DNA of 47,018 nt from a bacterium (GTDB lineage Bacteria > JAHJDO01). The notes under the pieces were generated by a model. That model was not told where the DNA came from. It saw nothing but the letters and a program-made list of their open reading frames with translations, and ran no database searches. The position numbers and the translations under genes are program-made. Below, piece after piece: positions 28,515 to 36,199 of this stretch; within the stretch, counting starts at the first letter, position 1, and the number at the start of each line of letters is the position of its first letter. Location of the stretch: the NCBI GenBank assembly GCA_030611945.1, contig JAUWOV010000002.1:1-47018 (forward strand), given 5' to 3'.

Positions 28515-30838
28515 AATTAGAGATAGAATACAATCCTAACCCAAAGCAAACAGAATTTCATTGTTCAAGCGCAAAATACCGCTTATTTCTTGGAGCATGG
28601 AGAAGTGGGAAATGTCTTTATGTCAAGCAAGGCGTAAGGATGGCTGATGGGAGTATAAAGCAAGCTCAAGATATACGGGCAGGGGATAAGATACTAGGAT
28701 ATAATAGGGAGACATGTAAAGCAGAGTCTTGTTCGGTTTTATCAACAGAGAAAACATTAAAGAAAACAGAAAGATACATATTATCTGATAATTCTGAAAT
28801 TATTTGTTCTCCTGACCATAGGTTTCCTTGTAGTTGGCAAGGATATGATAAAGAAAAGGAAATAGGAGAAATAGCGAGGAGAACAAAAGGGAATATATCC
28901 AAAGGATATTATTATTTACTTGGTGTTAAAAAGGTTAATTTTTTAGAAAGTAAAACCCCTTTTAAAATATCTCCATATATTCTCGGCTTATTATTAGGCG
29001 ACGGTTGTATGGTGCGGAACGAAATAAGTTTTTCTACCCCAGACAAGGAATTACTCACGGAACTAAGGACATTAGATAGTTTAGAGATTAAAAAACGCAG
29101 CGAATATGATTATGGCATAGTAAGCAAAGAAAAAGATGCTGGTGGTCGGAATTTCAATTGGCTTGTTACGGAATTGAGAGAATTAGGCTTATTAGGTAAA
29201 AATTCACATACTAAATTCATCCCAGAAAAGTATTTATATTCTACTGAGAAAGATAGGAAGGAAATATTATCGGGATTGGTAGATACTGATGGTTCGGTAA
29301 GAAAAGATAAAAAAGGCAGTATAGAATATAGCACCTGTTCTATTCAATTGGCAGAGGGTGTTCAATTTATTTTAAGAACGCTCGGGATAAGAGCAACTGT
29401 TAATAGAAGAACGACTAAAAGTCCCAATGGTAATCTTTGCCTTTCATATAGACTTACTTGGACTGATAAAAACTCCGTGAATTTAAGAATAAAACGGAAG
29501 AGAGATTTACTTGGAATAAGAAAACTGCATCGTTCTCACAGGGTATATATAAAAGAATATTATGATTTTGGAATACAGGAATGTGTAGACATAGCAATAG
29601 ACTATCCATCGCATTTGTTTCTTTTAGATAATTTTATAGCCACTCATAACACATGGGCAGGTTGCAAAGAGGCATTAAAACAAAGCATGTTATATCCTAA
29701 TAACAGAGGATTGATAGGCAGAAAGAACTATACTGATTTAAGAGATACAACGATGAGAACATTTTTTGAAGTATGCCTGCCAGAGTTGATAAAAAGCTAT
29801 AATAAAACAGAACATCATCTTTGTCTTATAAATGGTTCAGAGGTATTTTTCAGGGAATTAAAAGACAGGTCGGGACTTGGTTCTTTTGAGCTAGGCTGGT
29901 TTTATATTGATGAAGCAGAAGAGGTACAAGAAAGCATATTTACATATCTAAAAGGCAGGCTAAATGCTTCAGCAACGAAAAGACAATGCGGCTGGCTGAC
30001 AAGTAATCCACCAAACAAAGATCATTGGCTATTTAATGCTTTTGAAAGCGGGAATGCAAATCATTACTCCATACACGCCAATACATACCAAAACAAAAAA
30101 CATTTACCCGATAGTTATATTTCAGAGCTTGAGAGCCTGCCAGAATCTTGGCGTAAAAAGTATTTAATGGGCGAATATGGATTTACTCCTGACGGCAAGC
30201 CTTTTTACGATGGATTTAAAGATAGCCTACACAGGCGGTTATTAAATTATATCAAGGGCAAAACAATATACAGGGGAATAGACTTTGGATTTCATCATCC
30301 ATTTTGCGTTTGGGGGCAGGTTGACGCTAATGATAGATTTATGGTGCTAAAGGAGTTAATGGGGGCAGACATCACAATTGATAAGTTCGCAGATAGAATA
30401 ACATTGTTTGAGAATGAACATTTTCCTGATGTTGAATTTAAGACATTTTATGATCCTGCAGGAGAGCAAGTAAGTGATAAAAACGAACAGACATCAGTTG
30501 AGATACTAAAGGATAAGGGAATTACAGGAAGTTGTAAGCAATCTACTTATCGAGAAAGAAAGGAATTGATGGAGCAAAAGTTATCTACTCTTATTGCCGG
30601 TATTCCTGCGCTGATTGCAGATGAAAGTTGTCATGTGATAATTGATGGATTTTTAGGTGGTTATCATTATCCAGAGGCGAAAGATGGAAAACCTGTTGAG
30701 GAGACACCCTTTCGAGACGGATATTATGAACACGGATTAAATGCTTTGGAATATATTATAGTTAATCTGTTTAACGTGAGGAAGAAAAAACCGTCAAGAC
30801 CACAATTTACGGGAAGTTACAACCCCATGCAAGCTTAA
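28511..30838 (+). CDS. terL: Terminase large subunit precursor containing an intein
   Basis: 775 residues; after removing the 346-residue intein the extein is 429, the usual TerL size. The spliced Walker A is GAWRSGK-TWAG (residues 28-34 joined to 381 on). Walker B is WFYIDEAEE. The C-terminal RNase H-like nuclease shows GIDFGFHHPF, FYDPAGEQ and a late acidic/His stretch (FRDGYYEHGLNALEYI). TerL powers DNA packaging and cuts the concatemer. Without splicing the ATPase would be dead, since the P-loop is interrupted between its Lys and Thr. Confidence 0.93.
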   Translation: MKLEIEYNPNPKQTEFHCSSAKYRLFLGAWRSGKCLYVKQGVRMADGSIKQAQDIRAGDKILGYNRETCKAESCSVLSTEKTLKKTERYILSDNSEIICSPDHRFPCSWQGYDKEKEIGEIARRTKGNISKGYYYLLGVKKVNFLESKTPFKISPYILGLLLGDGCMVRNEISFSTPDKELLTELRTLDSLEIKKRSEYDYGIVSKEKDAGGRNFNWLVTELRELGLLGKNSHTKFIPEKYLYSTEKDRKEILSGLVDTDGSVRKDKKGSIEYSTCSIQLAEGVQFILRTLGIRATVNRRTTKSPNGNLCLSYRLTWTDKNSVNLRIKRKRDLLGIRKLHRSHRVYIKEYYDFGIQECVDIAIDYPSHLFLLDNFIATHNTWAGCKEALKQSMLYPNNRGLIGRKNYTDLRDTTMRTFFEVCLPELIKSYNKTEHHLCLINGSEVFFRELKDRSGLGSFELGWFYIDEAEEVQESIFTYLKGRLNASATKRQCGWLTSNPPNKDHWLFNAFESGNANHYSIHANTYQNKKHLPDSYISELESLPESWRKKYLMGEYGFTPDGKPFYDGFKDSLHRRLLNYIKGKTIYRGIDFGFHHPFCVWGQVDANDRFMVLKELMGADITIDKFADRITLFENEHFPDVEFKTFYDPAGEQVSDKNEQTSVEILKDKGITGSCKQSTYRERKELMEQKLSTLIAGIPALIADESCHVIIDGFLGGYHYPEAKDGKPVEETPFRDGYYEHGLNALEYIIVNLFNVRKKKPSRPQFTGSYNPMQA
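28613..29650 (+). other. LAGLIDADG-containing intein in the TerL P-loop
   Basis: 346 residues, beginning with Cys (CLYVKQGVRMADGSIKQAQ) and ending FIATHN before extein Thr. Block B is CSPDHRFP with its His. Two dodecapeptide homing-endonuclease motifs are visible: LGLLLGDGC and LSGLVDTDGS. The His-Asn end and Thr +1 fit standard splicing. All parts look intact, so both splicing and homing are plausible. Confidence 0.95.
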
Positions 30839-30856
30839 CTAACTAAAGGAGAAGAT

Positions 30857-31153
30857 ATGAAGACGTTAAAGTTAAATGGAGTGTATTATCGTTGGGAGCA
30901 TATTGGTGGAGGCAAAGGACTGGAAATAGAGAATAAGTATATCACTCGTCCTTATTGCAGGATTATTTTTGAGAGTGATGCAATTATTAAGGAGCCTGAA
31001 AAGATAGTTAAGCAGGTTTTGGGTGTTTTGTTTCCTGCTCCTGAGATTGAGGAAAAGCAGCGAGCTTTTGTTTGTAAAAAATGTGGAAAAGTATGTAAAA
31101 ATAATATCGGGCTTTTGGCGCATATGCGGTCGCATAAGAAAAAGGAGAAATAA
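30857..31153 (+). CDS. Small protein with a classical C2H2 zinc finger
   Basis: 98 residues. The C-terminus CKKCGKVCKNNIGLLAHMRS followed by H gives C-x2-C-x12-H-x3-H, the classical eukaryote-type C2H2 spacing. The first 70 residues are a small beta-rich part (RWEHIGGGKGLEIEN). AAAGGAG lies upstream. Role unknown; it sits between terL and portal, so it may be a virion or packaging cofactor. Confidence 0.65.
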   Translation: MKTLKLNGVYYRWEHIGGGKGLEIENKYITRPYCRIIFESDAIIKEPEKIVKQVLGVLFPAPEIEEKQRAFVCKKCGKVCKNNIGLLAHMRSHKKKEK

Positions 31154-31155
31154 CT

Positions 31156-31398
31156 ATGATGGGAAAAGAAGTATGTGAATGTGATAGGGAACGTCAGAAA
31201 GATGTATATGGTTTAGATAAACGTGTAAATTGCAAAGAATGTGTAAAGTGTGGAAGTAAGAAAATAGACGTTGCTTATATGGAGAGATACCACGATGAAG
31301 AAAAAGGTTGGATTGAAGAATGTTTATTAAAGACATGTCAGTGTGGTTATGCTTGGATTGAAGATTGTAACGATAAGAAAAAAGGAGGCAAGAAGTGA
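31156..31398 (+). CDS. Cys-rich zinc-ribbon protein
   Basis: 80 residues with three Cys pairs or clusters (CECDRER, CKECVKCGSKK, CLLKTCQCGYAW). The middle pattern suggests a zinc ribbon. Not recognised beyond that. It has AAAGGAG upstream and is coupled to the next gene. Confidence 0.55.
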   Translation: MMGKEVCECDRERQKDVYGLDKRVNCKECVKCGSKKIDVAYMERYHDEEKGWIEECLLKTCQCGYAWIEDCNDKKKGGKK

Positions 31399-31643
31399 AA
31401 TTATACGACGTTGGGACCTCACCTGTAGAGACAGAAGGAAAGCCGAGAAAGTATTATCCTTCAATTAATGTTGAGGGCGGGGATATTAAAGGGATAGAGA
31501 AAGTAAAAGTCGGAGCAACCTTTAAGGGCATGTGCGAAATGGTGTTAACAGGAGAGGAAATTAACATTAGAAACGGAAAAATACTGAAAGAATATAGATT
31601 GGAAATTAGAAAAGTAGGGGTTGAAAACAAAAAAGGAGAATAA
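31395..31643 (+). CDS. Small protein, possibly capsid-staple-like
   Basis: 82 residues, GTG start with AAGGAGG upstream. The order KYYPSINVEGGDIKGIEKVK, VGATFK.. and a final beta strand RLEIRKVGV recalls short phage capsid-staple proteins (YPxxxI ... VGxxxK). Its place among small head-region genes fits. The similarity is weak. Confidence 0.35.
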   Translation: MKLYDVGTSPVETEGKPRKYYPSINVEGGDIKGIEKVKVGATFKGMCEMVLTGEEINIRNGKILKEYRLEIRKVGVENKKGE

Positions 31644-31644
31644 A

Positions 31645-31779
31645 ATGGCAACAAAAAGAGGTGGTAGAGGAACAGGTTACGGTCAAAAAAATGGTTCACA
31701 AAGAGGTTTGAAATCAGGCGGCAGAGGTAGAAATAGAACATCTACTTGCAGACACCCCAATCTTAAGAAAAAGAGATAG
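31645..31779 (+). CDS. Very basic Gly/Arg-rich micropeptide (44 aa)
   Basis: MATKRGGRGTGYGQKNGSQR... with repeated GGRG and a TCRHPNLKKKR end; AAAGGAG upstream at 7 nt. It has almost no acidic residue, so it likely binds DNA or RNA. Not recognised. Confidence 0.5.
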   Translation: MATKRGGRGTGYGQKNGSQRGLKSGGRGRNRTSTCRHPNLKKKR

Positions 31780-31790
31780 GAAAACAGATT

Positions 31791-31988
31791 ATGCCTTATA
31801 CATTAAAAACACTACCACCACATATTAAAGAACTACCTCAATCTGCGCAAAAAACATTTATGGAAACGTTTAATTCTGCTTATGCGGATTGTAAGAAAAA
31901 CGGGTTATCACATGGAAATAAAAGTTGCGATGCTCAAGCGTTTAGAATAGCAAATAGTGCATTGAATAAATTAGCGGGGAAGAAATGA
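31791..31988 (+). CDS. ChaB-family protein
   Basis: 65 residues: LPPHIKELPQSAQKTFMETF followed by NSAYADC and DAQAFRIANSALNKL. This is the ChaB pattern (LPxxVxxLPxxAQxxFxxxxNxAY ... AxRxAW). ChaB-like proteins are frequent near phage head genes; the role is unsettled. It overlaps the portal start by 4 nt. Confidence 0.8.
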   Translation: MPYTLKTLPPHIKELPQSAQKTFMETFNSAYADCKKNGLSHGNKSCDAQAFRIANSALNKLAGKK

Positions 31989-33682
31989 GTGATATTGGAA
32001 CTTTAAGAAAGATTAAGGCGTGGAAAGAGGAAGCCACGAGTAAATGGTCGAAATGGGAAACGGGCGCAAAAGAAAATTTTGCTTTTGCACATGGAGAGCA
32101 ATGGAAGCCGGACATTAAGAGTAAAGTAGAAGAAGAAGGCAGGCCTGCATACACTTTTAACGAAATAAGAGGAGCTTTAAAGCTCGTTACAGGATTTCAA
32201 CGTCAAAACAGGCAGGATATTAAAATTGTTGGAGTAGAGGGCGGAGACGATAAAATAGCAGATATAATGACGTTATTGATTAAAAATGTTGTTACTAAGC
32301 AAAACGGAGAATATAAATTTAGTGATTGTTTTTCAGATGGAGTGAAATGTTCTCGTGGGTTTCTTGAGATAGAAATAAATTATGATCAAGATATTCTAAA
32401 TGGCGTTATAACTATTCATCATAGAAGTCCATTTGAAGTAAAGGTTGACCCATATTCTGTTGAATATGATTTAAGCGATGCTGGTTATCTAATTCGGGAA
32501 ATACCAAATCTCACAAAAGATATATTGCTTTCTCGGTTTCCTGAGCAGAAAGATAAGGTAATTGAGGCAACGGCAAAACAAGAACCTGATAGTGAGAAGA
32601 ATCGCTGGACTTTAGTAGAATGTTGGTATAAAGAATACACTATTGTAAAGTTTCTTGTTGATACTCAGCGTGGAGAAGTAACGGAGTTAGGCAAAGTAAC
32701 TAAGAAGCAGGAAGCGAAGCTATTAAAGGTTTCTAAGGATTTACAGATATATTCTCGCCGTGTTCCCTTAATTAAAGTAGCGTCAGTTGTTGGAGACGTT
32801 CTTTTGCAGGATGATGATTCTCCGTATTATCCACATTTAAAGATATTTCCTTTTATCCCTTATATATGTGATTGGACACCTTCTGCAAGTAAGCTGGAAC
32901 ATAGATGTCAGGGGATAGTGGATGCAATAAAAGACCCGCAGAGATTGGTAAATAAACAAACTTCTATGTCGTTACATATCATCAACACTTCGGCTAATGC
33001 TCCGTGGATTGGCGACGATGATGCTTTAGATGAGGAAGGAGAGACGAACCTTAAAAAGTTTGGGTCAAGACCTGGTATTTATATTAAAAAGAAAAAAGGT
33101 TCAGAATTAAGGAGAGAGCCTCCTGTTTCAGGCACTTTATCGCAGTTTGTTCTAACCGATAGAGGTTCAGACCAGATAAAGCGTATTAGTGGAATAGACA
33201 CTAATTTATTAGCACAAACAGAAATGAAATCAATGTCAGGTAAGGCTTTAGAGATAAGACAGCAACAAGGCAAAACAGCAATTCAGGAGATATTTGATAA
33301 TTTGCGATTAACAAGACATATTGAAGCTAGAGTGATAATAGGATTAATACTGCATTCTTATACACCTGAGAAAGTAGTCAGGATTTGCGGAGAAGAAAAA
33401 GTTACGCTAGAACAAGCATCTGCGATATTAAAAAATATAGATATGACGCAATATGATATTGCTATTGATGAGATTAGCTCCTCTGCTACTATGAGAGCAG
33501 CAACCTTTCTTACAATGCTTGAGATGAAGGAGAAAGGATTTCAGAGTATATCAGAGGCTGATTTAATAGAAAGTTCAGATCTGCCCAATAAAGAAAAGAT
33601 ATTAGCGAGAATTAAAAGTCAAGAAGAGGAAGGTCAAGGGGCTTTGCCTCTCGGACAAATAACACAAAAACAAAGGAGATAG
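31985..33682 (+). CDS. Portal protein (P22-type)
   Basis: 565 residues. N-terminal NFAFAHGEQW and RPAYTFNEIRGALKLVTGFQ followed by RQNRQDIKI are hallmarks of P22-like portals, with the FNEI and G-Q-RQNR elements. HHRSPFEVKVDPYS and a central GTLSQFVLTDRGSDQIKRIS follow; the C-terminus is helical. It forms the DNA gate at one capsid vertex and docks TerL. Absence of tape-measure genes fits a short-tailed phage. Confidence 0.88.
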   Translation: MSDIGTLRKIKAWKEEATSKWSKWETGAKENFAFAHGEQWKPDIKSKVEEEGRPAYTFNEIRGALKLVTGFQRQNRQDIKIVGVEGGDDKIADIMTLLIKNVVTKQNGEYKFSDCFSDGVKCSRGFLEIEINYDQDILNGVITIHHRSPFEVKVDPYSVEYDLSDAGYLIREIPNLTKDILLSRFPEQKDKVIEATAKQEPDSEKNRWTLVECWYKEYTIVKFLVDTQRGEVTELGKVTKKQEAKLLKVSKDLQIYSRRVPLIKVASVVGDVLLQDDDSPYYPHLKIFPFIPYICDWTPSASKLEHRCQGIVDAIKDPQRLVNKQTSMSLHIINTSANAPWIGDDDALDEEGETNLKKFGSRPGIYIKKKKGSELRREPPVSGTLSQFVLTDRGSDQIKRISGIDTNLLAQTEMKSMSGKALEIRQQQGKTAIQEIFDNLRLTRHIEARVIIGLILHSYTPEKVVRICGEEKVTLEQASAILKNIDMTQYDIAIDEISSSATMRAATFLTMLEMKEKGFQSISEADLIESSDLPNKEKILARIKSQEEEGQGALPLGQITQKQRR

Positions 33683-33685
33683 AAA

Positions 33686-34528
33686 ATGGGAGACATGCTT
33701 ATAGATGGAGAAGGATTTCAGCTAAATGACCAGAACGAACGTGCTTTAACCGACGAAGGGGATGAAATACTAATAAGTCATGATAAAGAGAACAATATTC
33801 TTGATGAAGAAGGCAACCCGAAGATGGATGAGGAAACAGGTGAGCCATTAAAAGTCGAAATTTTTACACCAGAGTCGCCAAAAGAGCCTAATGAGCTAGA
33901 TGGGCTTAAAACACAAGTAACTACATTGACAGAGCAGATTGAGGAGTTAAACAAAGCAAATACAGGTATTAAAAGTGATTTAGAGACAGAGAGAGGGAGA
34001 AGGCGAGATTTAGAAACAAACACAACTCCGCCAGCAATGACACCTGAGGAACAGGAAGAATATTTGAATGAGCCAATGACCCGTCAAGAAGCGCTTAATT
34101 TACAGGATACTCTTCGTCAGGATATTAAAAAGAGCACTCGTCCTTTAACTGAAAGCACATCATTAGCAAGCGCAAAAAAGAACCATGAGGATTTTGACGA
34201 AGTATCAAAGTTAGCAGATGAGGTTTTAAAAAACCAGCCATATCTAAGAGCGGCGCTTAATTTATCTAATGATCCTTCGGAAATGAAATATACTTTTGGA
34301 AAAACACATCCGAAATATATAGAAGGAATTAGGACAAAAGGAAAAGCTGATACTATAAACACAATAACTAATCCAAAAATTAAGACATCGGCAAATGTTA
34401 GCGGTGTAAGTAAGACAGATTTAAGCGGGCTTGACTTGGCAGCGGCTGAGAAGCTCCAAAGAGAAGACCCAGAAGCCTTTGCAAAGTTACCTGAAGCAAC
34501 AAAACAAAGGTTAATGGGCGCAATTTGA
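33686..34528 (+). CDS. Capsid scaffolding protein
   Basis: 280 residues, acidic N-terminal half, coiled-coil centre (LKTQVTTLTEQIEELNKANT) and a Lys-containing C-terminal part. Length, charge and place between portal and capsid are typical of internal scaffolds that leave or are cut after assembly. No protease was seen. The last codons overlap the capsid promoter -35 box. Confidence 0.7.
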   Translation: MGDMLIDGEGFQLNDQNERALTDEGDEILISHDKENNILDEEGNPKMDEETGEPLKVEIFTPESPKEPNELDGLKTQVTTLTEQIEELNKANTGIKSDLETERGRRRDLETNTTPPAMTPEEQEEYLNEPMTRQEALNLQDTLRQDIKKSTRPLTESTSLASAKKNHEDFDEVSKLADEVLKNQPYLRAALNLSNDPSEMKYTFGKTHPKYIEGIRTKGKADTINTITNPKIKTSANVSGVSKTDLSGLDLAAAEKLQREDPEAFAKLPEATKQRLMGAI

Positions 34529-34553
34529 CATCTATATAATTATAGTATATACT
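34525..34553 (+). promoter_or_regulatory. Strong promoter dedicated to the capsid gene
   Basis: TTGACA (34525-34530), a 17-nt spacer, and TATACT (34548-34553): near-consensus sigma70. The -35 overlaps the scaffold stop codon. The transcript should start about 34560, giving a leader of about 209 nt before the capsid ATG. Confidence 0.8.
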
Positions 34554-34559
34554 GATTTT

Positions 34560-34768
34560 TGAGGCTGGAAAGCAAGGGTTTCCATGTTTACCTGATGAAT
34601 TCGCCTCACATCAAACAAGCATGCGGTCAAAATGGGCTGTAAAGCAGAGAAGTCAGGCACTTCTTGTGGAATTCGCCCACCGCAGTAAAAAGTCTCGATT
34701 CGCCTAAAAGCGAGGAGGGCTGTAATAAATCCTCAAAATTGTAAAAAGTTAATAAAGGAGGATTTATT
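34560..34768 (+). ncRNA. Structured 5' leader of the capsid mRNA
   Basis: Paired segments: TGAGGC 34560-34565 with GCCTCA 34603-34608; TGGAAA 34566-34571 with TTTCCA 34579-34584; TGCGGT 34622-34627 with ACCGCA 34679-34684; GGGC 34634-34637 with GCCC 34675-34678; AGAAGT 34648-34653 with ACTTCT 34659-34664; TCGC 34700-34703 with GCGA 34710-34713. GAATTCGCC recurs at 34597 and 34669, and GATTCGCC at 34697. GGGCTGTAA occurs at 34634 and 34717. No open frame is convincing. Confidence 0.7.
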
Positions 34769-34771
34769 ATG
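34721..34771 (+). promoter_or_regulatory. Start-sequestering hairpin of the capsid gene
   Basis: AATAAATCCTC (34724-34734) is the perfect inverse of GAGGATTTATT (34758-34768), with a 23-nt loop. U34723-A34769 and two wobble pairs extend the stem across the AUG to 14 bp, so the GGAGG Shine-Dalgarno and start codon are both paired. A competing GAGGA at 34712-34716 can take the same TCCTC (34730-34734). Confidence 0.8.
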
Positions 34772-35782
34772 TTAACAACCGTAAATTCAAGTCTAGTTCC
34801 TATTCTATGGGCCCGAGAACTCATCACAGAGATCCTAAGAGATTTATGGATGAGAAAGTTTATCAGCAGCGGGAAAGATAATGTTGTTCAAATTTCCAGC
34901 GAGCTTGGTAAAAAGGCAGGGGACCGCATAAGGTTCGGTTTAAGAATGAAACTTAGCGGCGATGGAATAGACGGAGATGGCGAGAGAGCCGGGCATGAAG
35001 AGGCTCTGGATGTCAAGAACGACGCGTGTGTCATTAATCAAAAATGGCATGGAGTTACGCTAAAAGGCAGAATGGAAGAGCAGAAAGCTGCTTACAATCT
35101 GCGCTCAGAAGCAAAAGCAGGGTTAAAGGACTGGTGGCAGGAACTGATTGATGAGTATATCATTCGGTTCTTGAGCGGTGATACCACTTTGACTTTTGCT
35201 AATGCTGGAACAGCTCCTGATGCGGGGCATCAGGTTTTTGCTGGCGGATTGGCAAAGGCAACTATCACAGCATCAGACAAGTTTGATGTTGGCTGTATCA
35301 AGAGAGCAAAGCAGAAGGCAAAAGTCCCTGCTTCTGGAACTCCAAAAGTTCCGCCTCTCATGATCAATGGAAAACCTCACTGGATAATGATTTTACATCC
35401 TTTTCAGTCAGATGACCTCAAGAGTGATAGTGAATGGTTGCAAAGTCAGCGAACTGCCAATATCAGAGGCGAGAAAAATCCTGTTTTTAGTGGCGCATTA
35501 GGTATCTATGATGGGGTAATCCTGCATGAGCATGAAAAATGCTTGACCTTCTCTGATTATGGTGATGGTGGAAACTTGCCTGCTGCAAGGGCAATTCTGT
35601 GCGGACGACAGGCAGCTCTTTTTGGTAAACAAAAAGAAGTTCCTCGTTGGCATGAAGAGACCATTGACAGAGGGAATAAGTATCATGTCGGCGCTGACAT
35701 GATTTTTGGAATTAAGAAAGCTGTATTTAATTCCAAAGATTTCTCAGTAGTTGCTTGCGATACTTATGCGACAACCATCTAG
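34769..35782 (+). CDS. Major capsid protein (N4-gp56 family)
   Basis: 337 residues. The start (MLTTVNSSLVPILWARELIT) and the segment KKAGDRIRFGLRMKLSGDGI, with a later RSEAKAGLKDWWQELIDEYI, match the N4-gp56/DUF4043 capsid family. Near the C-terminus RAILCGRQAALFG and the ADMIFGIKKAVF strand are typical. Strong GGAGG upstream but buried in a hairpin. It builds the icosahedral shell around the scaffold. Confidence 0.9.
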   Translation: MLTTVNSSLVPILWARELITEILRDLWMRKFISSGKDNVVQISSELGKKAGDRIRFGLRMKLSGDGIDGDGERAGHEEALDVKNDACVINQKWHGVTLKGRMEEQKAAYNLRSEAKAGLKDWWQELIDEYIIRFLSGDTTLTFANAGTAPDAGHQVFAGGLAKATITASDKFDVGCIKRAKQKAKVPASGTPKVPPLMINGKPHWIMILHPFQSDDLKSDSEWLQSQRTANIRGEKNPVFSGALGIYDGVILHEHEKCLTFSDYGDGGNLPAARAILCGRQAALFGKQKEVPRWHEETIDRGNKYHVGADMIFGIKKAVFNSKDFSVVACDTYATTI

Positions 35783-35796
35783 TAGGAGAAGTAATA

Positions 35797-35821
35797 GGGG
35801 GAGCGGATTTCCCGCTCCTCC
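35797..35821 (+). repeat. GC hairpin after the capsid gene
   Basis: GGGGGAGCGG (35797-35806) pairs with CCGCTCCTCC (35812-35821) over 10 bp with one wobble and a 5-nt loop. No T-tract follows. First of three similar hairpins in consecutive gaps. Confidence 0.65.
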
Positions 35822-35842
35822 AATAACAAAAGGAGAATAGTC

Positions 35843-36142
35843 ATGGCTTATGATTATGCTACAACTGAACAAAGGGCTTTGGAAACAGGGGAAATGGAGC
35901 TTATTCTTGATGTTACACCTGACGCCGCTACTGGAGATATAACTGTCACAGGTTATGCTTCTGTGAGGGTTGTAGGTGTAGTTCCATTGATTGAAGACCC
36001 TGCTGCTAATGCGCAGGTTGCAGTTCAAGCGTTGAGAGACGGTTCAACTCTTAATAAGATAAACCTGAAACTCTGGCAGGCTGCTAATTCGGCTGCTGCG
36101 GCATATAAGAAGTTCAGACTTCTTGTCAGGGGAATTAAGTAA
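35843..36142 (+). CDS. Small virion-associated protein following the capsid
   Basis: 99 residues with AAAGGAG upstream. Beta-rich centre (LDVTPDAATGDITVTGYASV) and an Ala-rich helix near the end (LWQAANSAAAAYKKFRLLVR). Not recognised. Position and good translation signals suggest a decoration or head-completion protein; this is inference. Confidence 0.55.
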   Translation: MAYDYATTEQRALETGEMELILDVTPDAATGDITVTGYASVRVVGVVPLIEDPAANAQVAVQALRDGSTLNKINLKLWQAANSAAAAYKKFRLLVRGIK

Positions 36143-36157
36143 CAAAACATGAGTGAG

Positions 36158-36177
36158 GGGGAGCTTAATTGCTCCCC
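36158..36177 (+). repeat. GC hairpin before the fiber-like gene
   Basis: GGGGAGC (36158-36164) and GCTCCCC (36171-36177) are a perfect 7-bp inverted repeat with loop TTAATT. A longer frame from 36149 would run through it, so the gene start is placed at 36200. Confidence 0.65.
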
Positions 36178-36199
36178 ATACTCTAACAAGGGAGATATT

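Noticed and set aside
28511-30838. Two separate genes (TerL fragments around a nuclease gene)
   Set aside because: One uninterrupted frame with intein splice residues at both edges explains it better.
36149-36199. Longer N-terminus for the fiber-like protein
   Set aside because: It is encoded by an intergenic hairpin, and the signal-like sequence begins at 36200 after a good Shine-Dalgarno.
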